Positions 1 to 8,587 of a stretch of DNA of 64,000 bases are shown here, piece by piece. A program made the translations under genes and the position numbers. Source of the DNA: Bacillota bacterium (GTDB lineage Bacteria > Bacillota > Clostridia > Lachnospirales > Lachnospiraceae); the NCBI GenBank assembly GCA_023437365.1, contig JAEZGK010000103.1:124001-188000 (forward strand), read 5' to 3'. Under the pieces are notes generated by a model. It searched no databases and was not told the origin of the DNA. It saw nothing but the letters and a program-made list of their open reading frames with translations. Position 1 is the first letter of the stretch. Every line of letters begins with the position of its first letter.

Positions 1-1806
1 TCCCTGCTCCGATTGCTTTACCGATCCCATAATCTCCTGCTCGACCTTAGGGTCCAGCGTGACAACACTGGTCATCTCTCCGGTAGGAAAATATTTATTT
101 GAGATGGCCCGCTTGAGGCTCTGTCTTACATACTCCGTCAGGATATCCGTATCATGGGTTGTTGAGGCATAATCCGCAAGAGTTTCAAAGATCGTGACCA
201 GATCTCTGATGGATATTCCCTCACGCAGAAGATTCTGAAGAACCTTTTGGATTTCGCCTATATTTAGAAGCTTGGGTACCAGCTCACTAACCAGTGTCTG
301 ATTAGCCTCCTGTATATTGTTCACCAGGTTCTGAACATCCTGTCTGGTAAGCAGCTCATGTATATGGCTGCGAATAACCTCTGTCAGATGGGTCGCGATG
401 ATGGACGGCGGATCAACAACCGTATAACCAAGTGTCTCGGCTCTCTCCCTCTGGTTCTCCGTGATCCAGAGTGCCGGCAGATGGAAGGATGGCTCGAAGG
501 TTGGAATACCTGTAATTTCTTCTTCTACATATCCGGGGTTCATAGCCATATAATGATCAAAGAGTATCTCACCCTCGCTTACCTGTATTCCTTTGATCTT
601 AATAATATACTGATTCGGATTCAGCTGGATATTATCCCTTAAGCGGATCATAGGAACAACACAGCCAAGTTCCAGCGCGACCTGGCGACGGATCAGAACC
701 ACGCGGTCCAGAAGATCGCCACCCTGGTTGGTATCGGCAAGGGGTATGATACCATAACCGAACTCGAGCTCGATCGGATCTACATTTAACAGCGTTATGA
801 CATTTTCAGGCTTACGGATCTCACTGGCAGCTGCTTCTTCGCTGGATACTTCACCTTCAATGGAAGCGACCTCAACCCGGTTGGCGATAATTCTTCCGGA
901 GATGATGAATACCAGACCGTAAACTGAAAACACAAAGCCATTGAGTGGTGTAAAAATACCAAGGCCGATCATGGATCCTCCTACAAGATATAACGCCTTG
1001 GGAATGGAAAACAGCTGCTTGATCAGCATGTCTCCGAAATCCGCTTCCTTGGATACCTTCGTTACCAGAATACCGGTAGCAAGAGAGATCATCAGGGAAG
1101 GGATCTGGCTGACCAGTCCATCGCCGATGGTTAGAATGGCGAAATGCTGGAAAGCTTCCATAGCCGGCATTCCCATGTACATGACACCCATCACCGTACC
1201 GCCGACCATGTTAATGATTGTGATGATCAGACCTGCAATCGCGTCTCCCTTCACATACTTTGTGGCACCATCCATGGAACCGAAGAAGGCCGATTCCTCC
1301 TGGATTTTTTCGCGTCGTACCTTCGCTTCCGCATCTGTAATGGCTCCGGTATTCAAATCCGCATCAATCGCCATCTGTTTACCGGGCATCGCATCCAAAG
1401 TAAATCTTGCCGTTACCTCTGCCACACGCTCGGAGCCTTTATTGATTACCATAAACTGTACTAAGATTAATACCATAAAAATAATGATACCTATTACAAG
1501 ATTACCGCCTCCGACAAAGTTGCCAAAGGTAGTAATGACATTTCCCGGTTCTCCAGTAGATAAGATCAACTTGGTACTGGATACATTTAAGGAAATACGG
1601 AAAATTGTCGTAAAGAGCAATATGGTCGGAAAGGCCGACATATTCAGAACTTCCTTGGAATACATAGCATTAAATAAAACCACCAGTGCTATGGAGATAT
1701 TCAGCGCAAGCATCAAATCAAGCACCAAGGAGCTCATCGGTATAATCAAAAATACGATTGCAGACATCAGAAACAAGCCAACAATCAAATCATTTCTTTT
1801 CATCAT
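1..1806 (-). CDS. flhA: FlhA, flagellar export gate protein (partial, C-terminus beyond left edge)
   Basis: FlhA forms the nonameric ring of the flagellar type III export gate and docks export substrates through its cytoplasmic domain. I translated 602 codons; the frame is open to the left edge, so about 90 C-terminal residues of the usual ~690 are missing. The N-terminus is strongly hydrophobic, and the FHIPEP-family signature (RFTLDAMPGKQMAID) lies at about residues 134-148. Two ATG codons are adjacent; the upstream one (1806) is chosen because AAGGTGGG lies 11 nt before it. It follows flhB by about 50 nt and is the last operon gene visible. Confidence 0.95.
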   Translation of the reverse strand, partial: MMKRNDLIVGLFLMSAIVFLIIPMSSLVLDLMLALNISIALVVLFNAMYSKEVLNMSAFPTILLFTTIFRISLNVSSTKLILSTGEPGNVITTFGNFVGGGNLVIGIIIFMVLILVQFMVINKGSERVAEVTARFTLDAMPGKQMAIDADLNTGAITDAEAKVRREKIQEESAFFGSMDGATKYVKGDAIAGLIITIINMVGGTVMGVMYMGMPAMEAFQHFAILTIGDGLVSQIPSLMISLATGILVTKVSKEADFGDMLIKQLFSIPKALYLVGGSMIGLGIFTPLNGFVFSVYGLVFIISGRIIANRVEVASIEGEVSSEEAAASEIRKPENVITLLNVDPIELEFGYGIIPLADTNQGGDLLDRVVLIRRQVALELGCVVPMIRLRDNIQLNPNQYIIKIKGIQVSEGEILFDHYMAMNPGYVEEEITGIPTFEPSFHLPALWITENQRERAETLGYTVVDPPSIIATHLTEVIRSHIHELLTRQDVQNLVNNIQEANQTLVSELVPKLLNIGEIQKVLQNLLREGISIRDLVTIFETLADYASTTHDTDILTEYVRQSLKRAISNKYFPTGEMTSVVTLDPKVEQEIMGSVKQSEQG

Positions 1807-1855
1807 AGTCTCTAATGCCCACCTTCTATCTCTTACTTATGCAGCGCCCTGCAAA

Positions 1856-3001
1856 CTAACTGATCTTTTTATTCTTAAGCCCATATACATAGGCAAGTAC
1901 TTCCGCAGTCATCTGGTAAAGCTCCGGAGGAATTTCGTCTCCAAGCTCCACATTGTAATAAAGCATTCTCGCCAGTGGTTTATTCTCGACGATTTCTATG
2001 TTATTCTCCCTGGCTACTTCCTTGATCTTCTGAGCCAGAAAATCAGCACCCTTGGCAATCAGTACCGGTGCTTCGCTGGTAGACTTATCATACTTAATCG
2101 CAGCTGCAAGATGGGTTGGGTTGGTGATTACTACATCCGCCGTAGGAAGCGCCTGCATCATTCTGCGCTGGGAGGCCTCCCTCATCTTTGCTCTGATTTT
2201 TCCTTTGATCTGGGGGTCACCTTCGGTGTTCTTAAACTCGTCCTTGACCTCCTGTTTTGACATTCTCATATCTTTTTTGAATTTTAGTCTCTGGTAGATT
2301 AAGTCCCCCACTCCGATGACCAGAAATACTATGCTGATCTTCAGTCCGAGATCAATCGCCAGATTACCGAGCAAAAGAACTGCCTGCTCCAGTTTCAAAT
2401 CATATAGGATGAATAAGGTCTTCCATTCGTCCTTCAGTGTCTGATAAGCAAGGTAGGAAACCACTGCTATCTTCACTAACTCTATGAATAAATCTACGAT
2501 CTTTTCCTTTGATAAAAGCTTCTTGAAGCCATTAACCGGATTTAGCTTTGAGAATTTCGGCATCATGGTCTTCAGAGAAATTGTCCACTTCACCTGAAAC
2601 AGCACTACCACAAAGGATACAAGCATAGATATCATAAAAATCGGAATACCAATCTTAATAATGGTCAGGATCGCATCTTGTATTATAGCTGAGACCAGAG
2701 GTACCGTGAACTCCTCACCGGACAGCTTGTCAATCACGCTGTAGGTCTGTTGAAACTGATCTAAAAACCTTGTTCCCATATACCCGGTGAAAACTTTCAG
2801 TATGATAAAAAATGTAGCCAGTCCTGACGCAGAAATCAATTCCTTGCTTCGCGCCACCTGGCCTTCCATTCTTGCATCCTTCAGCTTTTTGGCGGTCGGC
2901 TCTTCCGTCTTATCAGCACCTTCGGCAAAGAATTGAAGGTGATATGGCAGAAGATACTTCTTAGGAACTATATGCTTCTCCAGTCTCGTCTCGCTTTCCA
3001 T
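1856..3001 (-). CDS. flhB: FlhB, flagellar export gate / substrate-specificity switch
   Basis: FlhB sits beside FliPQR in the membrane and switches export from rod/hook to filament substrates after self-cleavage. The NPTH autocleavage motif is intact near residue 294, followed by the usual cytoplasmic tail (about 90 residues). The N-terminal LQFFAEGADKTEEPTAKK stretch and four hydrophobic segments are typical of the family. The reading frame opens upstream at a GTG (3040), but AAAAAGGAG lies 13 nt before the ATG at 3001, so I prefer that start (381 aa). The gene lies between fliR and flhA in the operon. Confidence 0.95.
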   Translation of the reverse strand: MESETRLEKHIVPKKYLLPYHLQFFAEGADKTEEPTAKKLKDARMEGQVARSKELISASGLATFFIILKVFTGYMGTRFLDQFQQTYSVIDKLSGEEFTVPLVSAIIQDAILTIIKIGIPIFMISMLVSFVVVLFQVKWTISLKTMMPKFSKLNPVNGFKKLLSKEKIVDLFIELVKIAVVSYLAYQTLKDEWKTLFILYDLKLEQAVLLLGNLAIDLGLKISIVFLVIGVGDLIYQRLKFKKDMRMSKQEVKDEFKNTEGDPQIKGKIRAKMREASQRRMMQALPTADVVITNPTHLAAAIKYDKSTSEAPVLIAKGADFLAQKIKEVARENNIEIVENKPLARMLYYNVELGDEIPPELYQMTAEVLAYVYGLKNKKIS

Positions 3002-3125
3002 CTCTGATCCTATACTCCTTTTTCTCAGAAACCAAATCACACTTGAACAAAGTGTCTGCTTATGTGTATCCTGTAAAGCATTTTATCTTATTGAATGATC
3101 TATCCTATCAGAAGATAAACTCAAT

Positions 3126-3893
3126 TTATTGAAGCAACTTGATAGATTGCAATAGCAGTTCCTTCATCTCGTTGAATATCTTGTCGGCAACAGCCGGAAT
3201 TAACTCCATCATCACTGCAAGTACAATTAATCCGACAAAAATCTTTATCTGCATACCTATGACAAACATATTCATCTGCGGAGCAATCTTTGCTAGAATA
3301 GCTAACAATGTATTTACAATCAGGATCGCTGCAAATATAGGAAGCACAATTCTAAACCCGATAATAAAATAGTCCGTGATAAATTGTATCATCACCTGGT
3401 ACAGATTGGGATTTAAGTTCACCCTTCCAATCTCAATTAACTGAAAGGAATCAACGATTGCTCTGATAAAAAAATGATGCAGGTTCGTGATAAACATCAC
3501 CAGCATTACCAGATAGCCATAAAAATTGGCTGTAATCGTCGTCTGGATACTTGTGGTTGGGTCGATCTCGCTGACCATGGAAAAGCCTATTTCCATATCA
3601 ATGATCTGACCTGAAAACGCAAGAATTTGATAGGCTATATTAGCAAAAAGTCCCATGATAGCTCCTGCAAGTGCTTCTTTCACTATCAGGACGGTAAAGC
3701 CGATGACAGTGTCATATTCAGGGGTCGTATATGGAACTGCATAAATAAGGATTGCTGCCATAAATATTGATAAACCTGTCTTAACACGAATCGGCACATT
3801 TTTCTGTGATAAAAAAGGTGCCGTAAAAATATATCCGGTAATCCTCACAAGTATTAATAAATAAAAATCAAAATTTTGAATTGAAAATGTCAT
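3126..3893 (-). CDS. fliR: FliR, flagellar export gate protein
   Basis: FliR is a core subunit of the FliP5-FliQ4-FliR1 export gate in the MS-ring. The 255-residue protein is almost entirely hydrophobic with about six membrane segments, the usual length for FliR. Its ATG overlaps the fliQ stop codon (ATGA), which suggests translational coupling and matched stoichiometry. Position between fliQ and flhB is the canonical order. No anomalies were seen. Confidence 0.95.
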   Translation of the reverse strand: MTFSIQNFDFYLLILVRITGYIFTAPFLSQKNVPIRVKTGLSIFMAAILIYAVPYTTPEYDTVIGFTVLIVKEALAGAIMGLFANIAYQILAFSGQIIDMEIGFSMVSEIDPTTSIQTTITANFYGYLVMLVMFITNLHHFFIRAIVDSFQLIEIGRVNLNPNLYQVMIQFITDYFIIGFRIVLPIFAAILIVNTLLAILAKIAPQMNMFVIGMQIKIFVGLIVLAVMMELIPAVADKIFNEMKELLLQSIKLLQ

Positions 3894-4165
3894 AGCATAT
3901 GAATATAGTAGCTAAAATTGGAGAATAGCTCCACCATATAATCCTTCAGCGAATTCAATATCCAGCTTCCGGCCAGCATGATCACCAGAAATATTGCAAT
4001 CAGCTTAGGAACAAATGTGAGGGTTTGCTCCTGGATTGAGGTTACTGTCTGCAAAATACTGACGATTAATCCTACAACCAGAGAGACCAAAAGCATAGGA
4101 GCCGATGTTTTCAGCACCAGATAAATAGCCTGTCTGGCAATATCAATAACGATTGTATCGTTCAT
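3890..4165 (-). CDS. fliQ: FliQ, flagellar export gate protein
   Basis: FliQ is a small subunit with two membrane helices in the FliPQR export gate. The predicted protein is 91 residues, close to the usual 89, with two hydrophobic helices separated by the conserved segment SIQEQTLTFVPKL. The frame opens four codons earlier, but GGAGG lies 5 nt before the ATG at 4165, so the shorter form is chosen. The stop overlaps the fliR start by four bases. Confidence 0.95.
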   Translation of the reverse strand: MNDTIVIDIARQAIYLVLKTSAPMLLVSLVVGLIVSILQTVTSIQEQTLTFVPKLIAIFLVIMLAGSWILNSLKDYMVELFSNFSYYIHML

Positions 4166-4213
4166 ACCTACCTCCATGAGAAGACCTTACGGATCAGTAT
4201 TGCACTCCCTCCG

Positions 4214-5068
4214 CTAGTAGAAGGTCTTTACAAGTTGCCCAATAATTAAGTTCCAGCCATCCGCTAAAATAAAAAGTAATATCTTGAACGGCATGGAAAT
4301 CATCGTCGGTGGCAGCATCATCATACCCATGGACATCAGGGTTGAGGCTACAACCATATCAATTATGATAAACGGTATGTATATTAGGAAGCCTATTATG
4401 AACGCTGTACGTAGCTCGCTGATGATAAACGCTGGGATAATTACAGTGGTGGGAATATCATCCGTGGTTTCTACTTCAGTAATCTTCGCAATATCCAAAA
4501 AAAGCCTGATATCTTTCGTCTTCGCCTGCTCAAGCATAAAGGTTCGGATCGGAGCCAATCCTTGATCAAAAGCCTCCTCCTGAGTAATCGTACCCTCGGA
4601 AAGGGGCTTCAATGCTTCTGTATTAATCTGTGTAAAGACCGGAGACATGATAAAAAATGTTAAGAATAATGCCAGTCCGGTTAAAATTTGATTTGGCGGA
4701 GTCGTTGTCGTACCGATTGCTGATCTGACAAAATGTAATACGATCAGTATTCTGGTAAATGAGGTTACCATGATAAGAATTGACGGAGCAAGCGCAATCA
4801 CTGTCAAAACAATCAAAATCTGTAATGTCGATGATAAGCTGTTCGAATCCTCATCCGTATTCAGGGTAAACTGTAAAGGTCCAAGGGAACCGTTGACATT
4901 CGCTACTCCGTTATCAGTTTTTTTATCCTCTGTGGTATTGGTCACAGTATCTTTGACCGTCTGCGCATAAACCTTCTCTGTTCTGATTACAGAGAATAGA
5001 CATGTGAAAAGCAGTAAAACAAGGAATGCAGACCGAAAGCATACGTGCTTTAAATTCCGTATTTTCAT
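4214..5068 (-). CDS. fliP: FliP, flagellar export gate protein with signal peptide
   Basis: FliP forms the pentameric core of the export gate. The 284-residue protein starts with a cleavable-looking signal peptide (basic MKIRNLKH, hydrophobic core, VYAQ near residue 35), then a polar periplasmic stretch, then the conserved FliP region with ILIVLHFVRSAIG and a hydrophobic C-terminal half. GAGG lies 7 nt before the ATG. It is separated from fliO by a 185-nt spacer carrying several hairpins, unusual for neighbouring export genes. Confidence 0.95.
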   Translation of the reverse strand: MKIRNLKHVCFRSAFLVLLLFTCLFSVIRTEKVYAQTVKDTVTNTTEDKKTDNGVANVNGSLGPLQFTLNTDEDSNSLSSTLQILIVLTVIALAPSILIMVTSFTRILIVLHFVRSAIGTTTTPPNQILTGLALFLTFFIMSPVFTQINTEALKPLSEGTITQEEAFDQGLAPIRTFMLEQAKTKDIRLFLDIAKITEVETTDDIPTTVIIPAFIISELRTAFIIGFLIYIPFIIIDMVVASTLMSMGMMMLPPTMISMPFKILLFILADGWNLIIGQLVKTFY

Positions 5069-5253
5069 AAATAACCTCTATCTGCCGCTTAAGCGACATA
5101 CTAAATTGAGTAAAAAGCATATGTTTCAACTCAAATGCTGGAAGAACAAGGTGTGAGTGCCATAGACGTGAATTTATGCATTATAAATTCACGTTGCGAA
5201 CATTCGCAGTTCTTCCCGTGTGAATTTGTCTTTGAATTCACATTAATCAGCCT
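5069..5253. repeat. Hairpin-rich spacer between fliO and fliP
   Basis: This gap holds no convincing gene but several inverted repeats. The clearest is an 11-bp stem, ACGTGAATTTA at 5166-5176 with its complement at 5184-5194 (7-nt loop). A 5-bp stem (TGCGA/TCGCA) follows at 5195-5208 and an 8-bp stem (TGTGAATT at 5219-5226, AATTCACA at 5235-5242) after that. GAAGAAC at 5141-5147 is complementary to GTTCTTC at 5209-5215, so the first stems could be nested inside a larger cruciform. There is no T-run to make a classical terminator. An mRNA processing or stability element, or a degenerate small repeat, is possible. Confidence 0.6.
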
Positions 5254-5709
5254 CTACTCGTTTTTATTCTTCAGCTTATCGAGAATCTGCTTAAAGCTTT
5301 GCTTCTCACCGTTATGGAATTCCCTGATCATAACCTCAGCTTCCTCCAACTCCGTGATGATCTCTATCGTATCTTTTGCAATCGCTATTACCACATATTT
5401 ATTAGCAATCTTCACTATCTGCAGCGCTTTATTCTGACTGATCCGATAGGTATCAATTACCGAAAAATTGCTTTTGCTCATCTGACCCATTTTCATTTTT
5501 CCAACGAAACGGGAAGTATAATATGCCGCTATCAGTATAATGATAAGTACAACAACTAAACTGACCAATTGTATAAAGCTGTCAGTTGTAGATATTCCTC
5601 CATTAAACGCTGCACCGCTCGCTTCTTCCGGAGAAGGAGTCGGACTACCGTTTAGTGCGCTAATCAGATCTGAGCTTTTTGACAAAATGGTCAAGCCAAG
5701 TGTTATCAT
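5254..5709 (-). CDS. fliO: FliO/FliZ-type flagellar biosynthesis protein
   Basis: FliO (called FliZ in Bacillus) is a small membrane protein that helps assemble the FliP ring. The 151-residue product has a short Ser/Pro-rich outer stretch, one strong membrane helix at about residues 47-64, and a basic cytoplasmic region containing the family pattern with SVIDTYRISQNKALQIVKI. It starts 7 nt after cheY and precedes fliP, the conserved order. Similarity is by pattern and position; the family is weakly conserved. Confidence 0.85.
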   Translation of the reverse strand: MITLGLTILSKSSDLISALNGSPTPSPEEASGAAFNGGISTTDSFIQLVSLVVVLIIILIAAYYTSRFVGKMKMGQMSKSNFSVIDTYRISQNKALQIVKIANKYVVIAIAKDTIEIITELEEAEVMIREFHNGEKQSFKQILDKLKNKNE

Positions 5710-5716
5710 TATACAA

Positions 5717-6079
5717 TCAACCTACTGCTTTCTTTACAGCCTCCAGAACTCTGTCTGCCTGGAAAGGCTTTACGATGAAATCCTTTGCTCCTGATTGGAT
5801 GGACTCAATAACCATCGCTTGCTGACCCATAGCGGAACACATAATGACATTGGCACTGGGGTCGGATGCCTTAATTTTCTTTAATGCCTGAATTCCATCC
5901 ATCTCGGGCATAGTAATATCCATCATAACCAAATCCGGTTTGGTTTCCTGATACTTATCGACAGCCTTTAATCCGTTTTCTGCTTCGCCTGCGATATTAT
6001 AACCATTCTTGGTTAAAATATCTTTAATCATCATTCTCATAAACGCTGCATCATCACAAATTAAAATACTTTTTGCCAT
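5717..6079 (-). CDS. cheY: CheY chemotaxis response regulator
   Basis: CheY carries the chemotaxis signal from CheA to the flagellar switch. The 120-residue single receiver domain has all active-site residues: Asp9-Asp10, phospho-acceptor Asp54 (VMMDITMPEMDG), Ser82 and Lys104. No output domain is present. The gene lies directly after fliY, whose product can dephosphorylate CheY-P in Bacillus, and before fliO, as in Bacillus and clostridia. AGGAG lies upstream of the ATG. Confidence 0.95.
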   Translation of the reverse strand: MAKSILICDDAAFMRMMIKDILTKNGYNIAGEAENGLKAVDKYQETKPDLVMMDITMPEMDGIQALKKIKASDPSANVIMCSAMGQQAMVIESIQSGAKDFIVKPFQADRVLEAVKKAVG

Positions 6080-6110
6080 AATAATTCTCCTATCTCTGTT
6101 TGAAATGTTA

Positions 6111-7292
6111 TTAGTTGAACTGCTTCTGTTTTATTATTTCTGTTACTCGGATACCGAAGGCTTCTTCCATTACAACTACTTCGCCCTTTGCAACAAATTT
6201 TCCATTTACCAGTACATCAATCGGTTCACCCGCAAGCCGATTCAATTCGATAATCGTTCCGGGTGAGAAATCCAGGATTTCCTTGATCGATTTACTTGTT
6301 CTGCCTAATTCTACTGTTACTTCAAGTGGTACATCCATCAGCAAATCGATGTTCTCCGGCTGGACTACTGCTCCCATCAAAGGCGCAAATGGTGCGAACT
6401 GCACCGGTGATACATTAACATCCTGAATCGGAGGCATCATATATGGCATCTGCTGCGGCATTCCCGGCTGACCAGGATACCCCATATTCCCATAAGGATT
6501 ATATGCCTGTTGAGGCATTGGTGCCTGTTGGGGTGCAGGTGCTGCCTGAGGCGGAGGTGTATTCGTCTTCTTAGGGTTGCTATCTGCGGCAGGTCTTGTG
6601 GGAATGTCGGGCTCCATCGAAGTCGCTTGAATGAACTGCTGATACAGATCCCTTGCAAAATCAAACGGATACAACTGCATCAGAACACTGTCCACCAGAT
6701 CACCGATTTCCATGTGGAAGGACACTCTGACAAAACTTCCTTTGAGGAACTCTGCGATATTCTCCCCGTTCATATTCTCATAAAGATCAACAACCGCCGA
6801 GGTCGGAGGACTGATATTCACCCTCTTCTCCAGCATGGAGGATATTGAGGTCGCCGCGGAGCCCATCATCTGGTTCATTGCTTCACTGATTGCACTTAAA
6901 TGAAGTTCCGTCAGCTCACCTGATGTATTTGTACCATCACCACCCATCATTAGGTCAGTAATAATCTTAACATCGTTCTCCTTAAGGATTAGGATGTTGT
7001 TGCCATCCAGACCGTCTTCATAATAAATCTGGATAAATACACAGGGTTTATCATAGCTGTTTACAATATCCTTCCAGGTAGCATATTCAACCACCGGAGT
7101 TGTAATGTTTACTCTTTGATTCACAAGGGAAAACAGTGTTGTTGCAGCTGTTCCCATACTAATATTGGAGATTTCTCCTATAGCATCTTTTTCCGCATCG
7201 GTTAGCTTTTCATTCGCTGTACTGTCGGAAGCATCAGAACTCATCCCGTTTAGTAAAGCGTTAATCTCTTCTTGAGACAGCATACCATCCAT
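6111..7292 (-). CDS. fliY: FliY, flagellar switch protein with CheC-like and FliN domains
   Basis: FliY is the Firmicute replacement for FliN: a C-ring subunit that can also dephosphorylate CheY-P. The 393-residue protein has an N-terminal LSQEEINALL motif like FliM's, then a CheC-like domain with two phosphatase signatures (DAIGEISN near residues 37-44 and SAISEAMN near 133-140, each followed about 22 residues on by Pro), a long Pro/Gln/Met-rich linker at about residues 230-300, and a C-terminal SpoA/FliN domain (VPLEVTVELGRTSKSIKEIL). It follows fliM by 6 nt. Start ATG has GAGGAG 9 nt upstream. Confidence 0.95.
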   Translation of the reverse strand: MDGMLSQEEINALLNGMSSDASDSTANEKLTDAEKDAIGEISNISMGTAATTLFSLVNQRVNITTPVVEYATWKDIVNSYDKPCVFIQIYYEDGLDGNNILILKENDVKIITDLMMGGDGTNTSGELTELHLSAISEAMNQMMGSAATSISSMLEKRVNISPPTSAVVDLYENMNGENIAEFLKGSFVRVSFHMEIGDLVDSVLMQLYPFDFARDLYQQFIQATSMEPDIPTRPAADSNPKKTNTPPPQAAPAPQQAPMPQQAYNPYGNMGYPGQPGMPQQMPYMMPPIQDVNVSPVQFAPFAPLMGAVVQPENIDLLMDVPLEVTVELGRTSKSIKEILDFSPGTIIELNRLAGEPIDVLVNGKFVAKGEVVVMEEAFGIRVTEIIKQKQFN

Positions 7293-7298
7293 AGTCTG

Positions 7299-8279
7299 TT
7301 ACTCCTCTCCTCTGATAATCGATGAAATTTTTACCGCGTAGGAACCTGAGGATGCTCCCGGGAGAGCGGTAAACTTATTTAGATTACCGACATAGACGGT
7401 TAATTCATCTTCTACTTTTGTATTCAACTTAATGATATCTCCGCGCTGCATGTTCATAAAATCATTGACAGAGATCGTACTCTTTCCGAGAACCGCCCGA
7501 AGAGGAATCCGAGCTTTTGCAATGGCAATTTCTATGACATCCTGATAGGATTTATTATCACTCATCTGTAAATTGGAATACCAGTATTTTGTATTTAATT
7601 TATCAATAACCTTCTCGAGACATACATAAGGAAGGCAAATATTCATCATTCCCTCAATACTACCTATCTTGATATTCAAGGTTACAATCGAAATCATCTC
7701 ACTCGGCGATATAATCTGTGCAAACTGAGAGTTTGTCTCTATGCGCAGGAGCCGTGGCTGGAGCTGTATTACATTGGCCCAAGGCTCACGCAGCAGGTTA
7801 GTACAGACGTTGAATATTCTTTCAATAATAGAAAGCTCAATCTCCGAGAATTCTCTCATCTTCTCAAGAGGATAGCCGCCTCCGCCTAACATTCTGTCCA
7901 CGATGGCATAACCCACATTGTCTGCAAGCTCAAGTATGATATTGCCCTCCAGCGGTGCGAAATCAATAATTCCCAGCAGGACCGGATTGGATAAGGCATT
8001 CGTAAATTCTGAATATTGCACGGCTTCAGAGTTAATAACCTCAACTTGAACATTTTTTCTAAGATAAGCAGGCAGGTTAGTGGAAAGTAATCTGGCATAA
8101 TGCTCAAATATGATGTTCATCGTTCTCAGATGTTCCTTGGAGAACTTAGATGGTCTGGCAAAGTCATAATTCTTAACCTGCTTTTCCGACGTCTGCTTAT
8201 AATCATCCGCATCCAGTTCACCGCTTGACAACGCAGCTAGCAGATTATCTATCTCATTTTGGGATAGGACATCACCCAT
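7299..8279 (-). CDS. fliM: FliM, flagellar motor switch protein
   Basis: FliM is the C-ring subunit that binds CheY-P and sets rotation direction. The 326-residue protein begins with the CheY-P-binding motif (VLSQNEIDNLLAAL), followed by the CheC-like middle domain and a C-terminal SpoA domain. The open frame extends two codons to a TTG, but GGAGG with an 8-nt gap points to the ATG at 8279. The 440-nt region upstream, towards fliL, is full of repeats and may contain an extra promoter, so fliM expression may not depend only on readthrough. Confidence 0.96.
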   Translation of the reverse strand: MGDVLSQNEIDNLLAALSSGELDADDYKQTSEKQVKNYDFARPSKFSKEHLRTMNIIFEHYARLLSTNLPAYLRKNVQVEVINSEAVQYSEFTNALSNPVLLGIIDFAPLEGNIILELADNVGYAIVDRMLGGGGYPLEKMREFSEIELSIIERIFNVCTNLLREPWANVIQLQPRLLRIETNSQFAQIISPSEMISIVTLNIKIGSIEGMMNICLPYVCLEKVIDKLNTKYWYSNLQMSDNKSYQDVIEIAIAKARIPLRAVLGKSTISVNDFMNMQRGDIIKLNTKVEDELTVYVGNLNKFTALPGASSGSYAVKISSIIRGEE

Positions 8280-8340
8280 GATCAATTCCTCCCTGTTATA
8301 CTAGTTACATAATAACACAAAATGATAAGAAAAGCATCAA

Positions 8341-8387
8341 TTTTTGTAATAAAACCAAAATTTCGATAAGAAGGGTACCTTTCTTAT
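8341..8387. repeat. Hairpin upstream of fliM
   Basis: GATAAGAAGGG with complement CCTTTCTTATC forms a roughly 10-bp stem around 8365-8388, just before the AT-rich leader of fliM. It closes the repeat-rich fliL/fliM spacer on the fliM side. No T-run directly follows on the minus strand, so a terminator is unlikely. Role unknown. Confidence 0.45.
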
Positions 8388-8404
8388 CTGATCTGTAAAT
8401 CTAA

Positions 8405-8506
8405 GTCTCAAAATACTGCGCACTTTCTTCGCGTTTCATGTCAAACATACTGCGCACTTTATTATCGTTTCTTGTGTCAAAAAGTGCTACGCACTTTATT
8501 ATCGGA
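8405..8506. repeat. Three imperfect ~35-bp direct repeats in the fliL/fliM spacer
   Basis: Three successive units share the core CAAA-n-TACTGCGCACTTT-n-TCG: about 8406-8439, 8440-8474 and 8475-8506. The first two are nearly identical over TACTGCGCACTTT; the third has TGCTACGCACTTTATTATCG, sharing its last half exactly with the second. The third unit runs into the left arm of the large hairpin. This is non-coding, tandem and not CRISPR-like, because there are no unique spacers. Confidence 0.7.
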
Positions 8507-8560
8507 TATGGTAACCCGATATACAAGCGAGCTTGCCTATCGGGTTACCATATCCGATAA
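8499..8560. repeat. Perfect 23-bp inverted repeat in the fliL/fliM spacer
   Basis: The left arm at 8499-8521 (TTATCGGATATGGTAACCCG...) is exactly complementary to the right arm at 8538-8560. The 16-nt loop contains its own 5-bp stem (CAAGC/GCTTG). Flanking small stems (AGTGC/GCACT at 8483-8494, GCACC/GGTGC at 8561-8573) extend the structure. It has no T-tract on the minus strand. In RNA it would be a very stable stem in the middle of the flagellar message. Confidence 0.8.
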
Positions 8561-8587
8561 GCACCTCCGGTGCTTTTGACACTAACC

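Noticed and set aside
941..2260. Long plus-strand reading frame (439 codons)
   Set aside because: It lies opposite flhA and flhB, whose minus-strand products match known families over their full lengths; the plus-strand product has no recognisable pattern and no ribosome-binding site.
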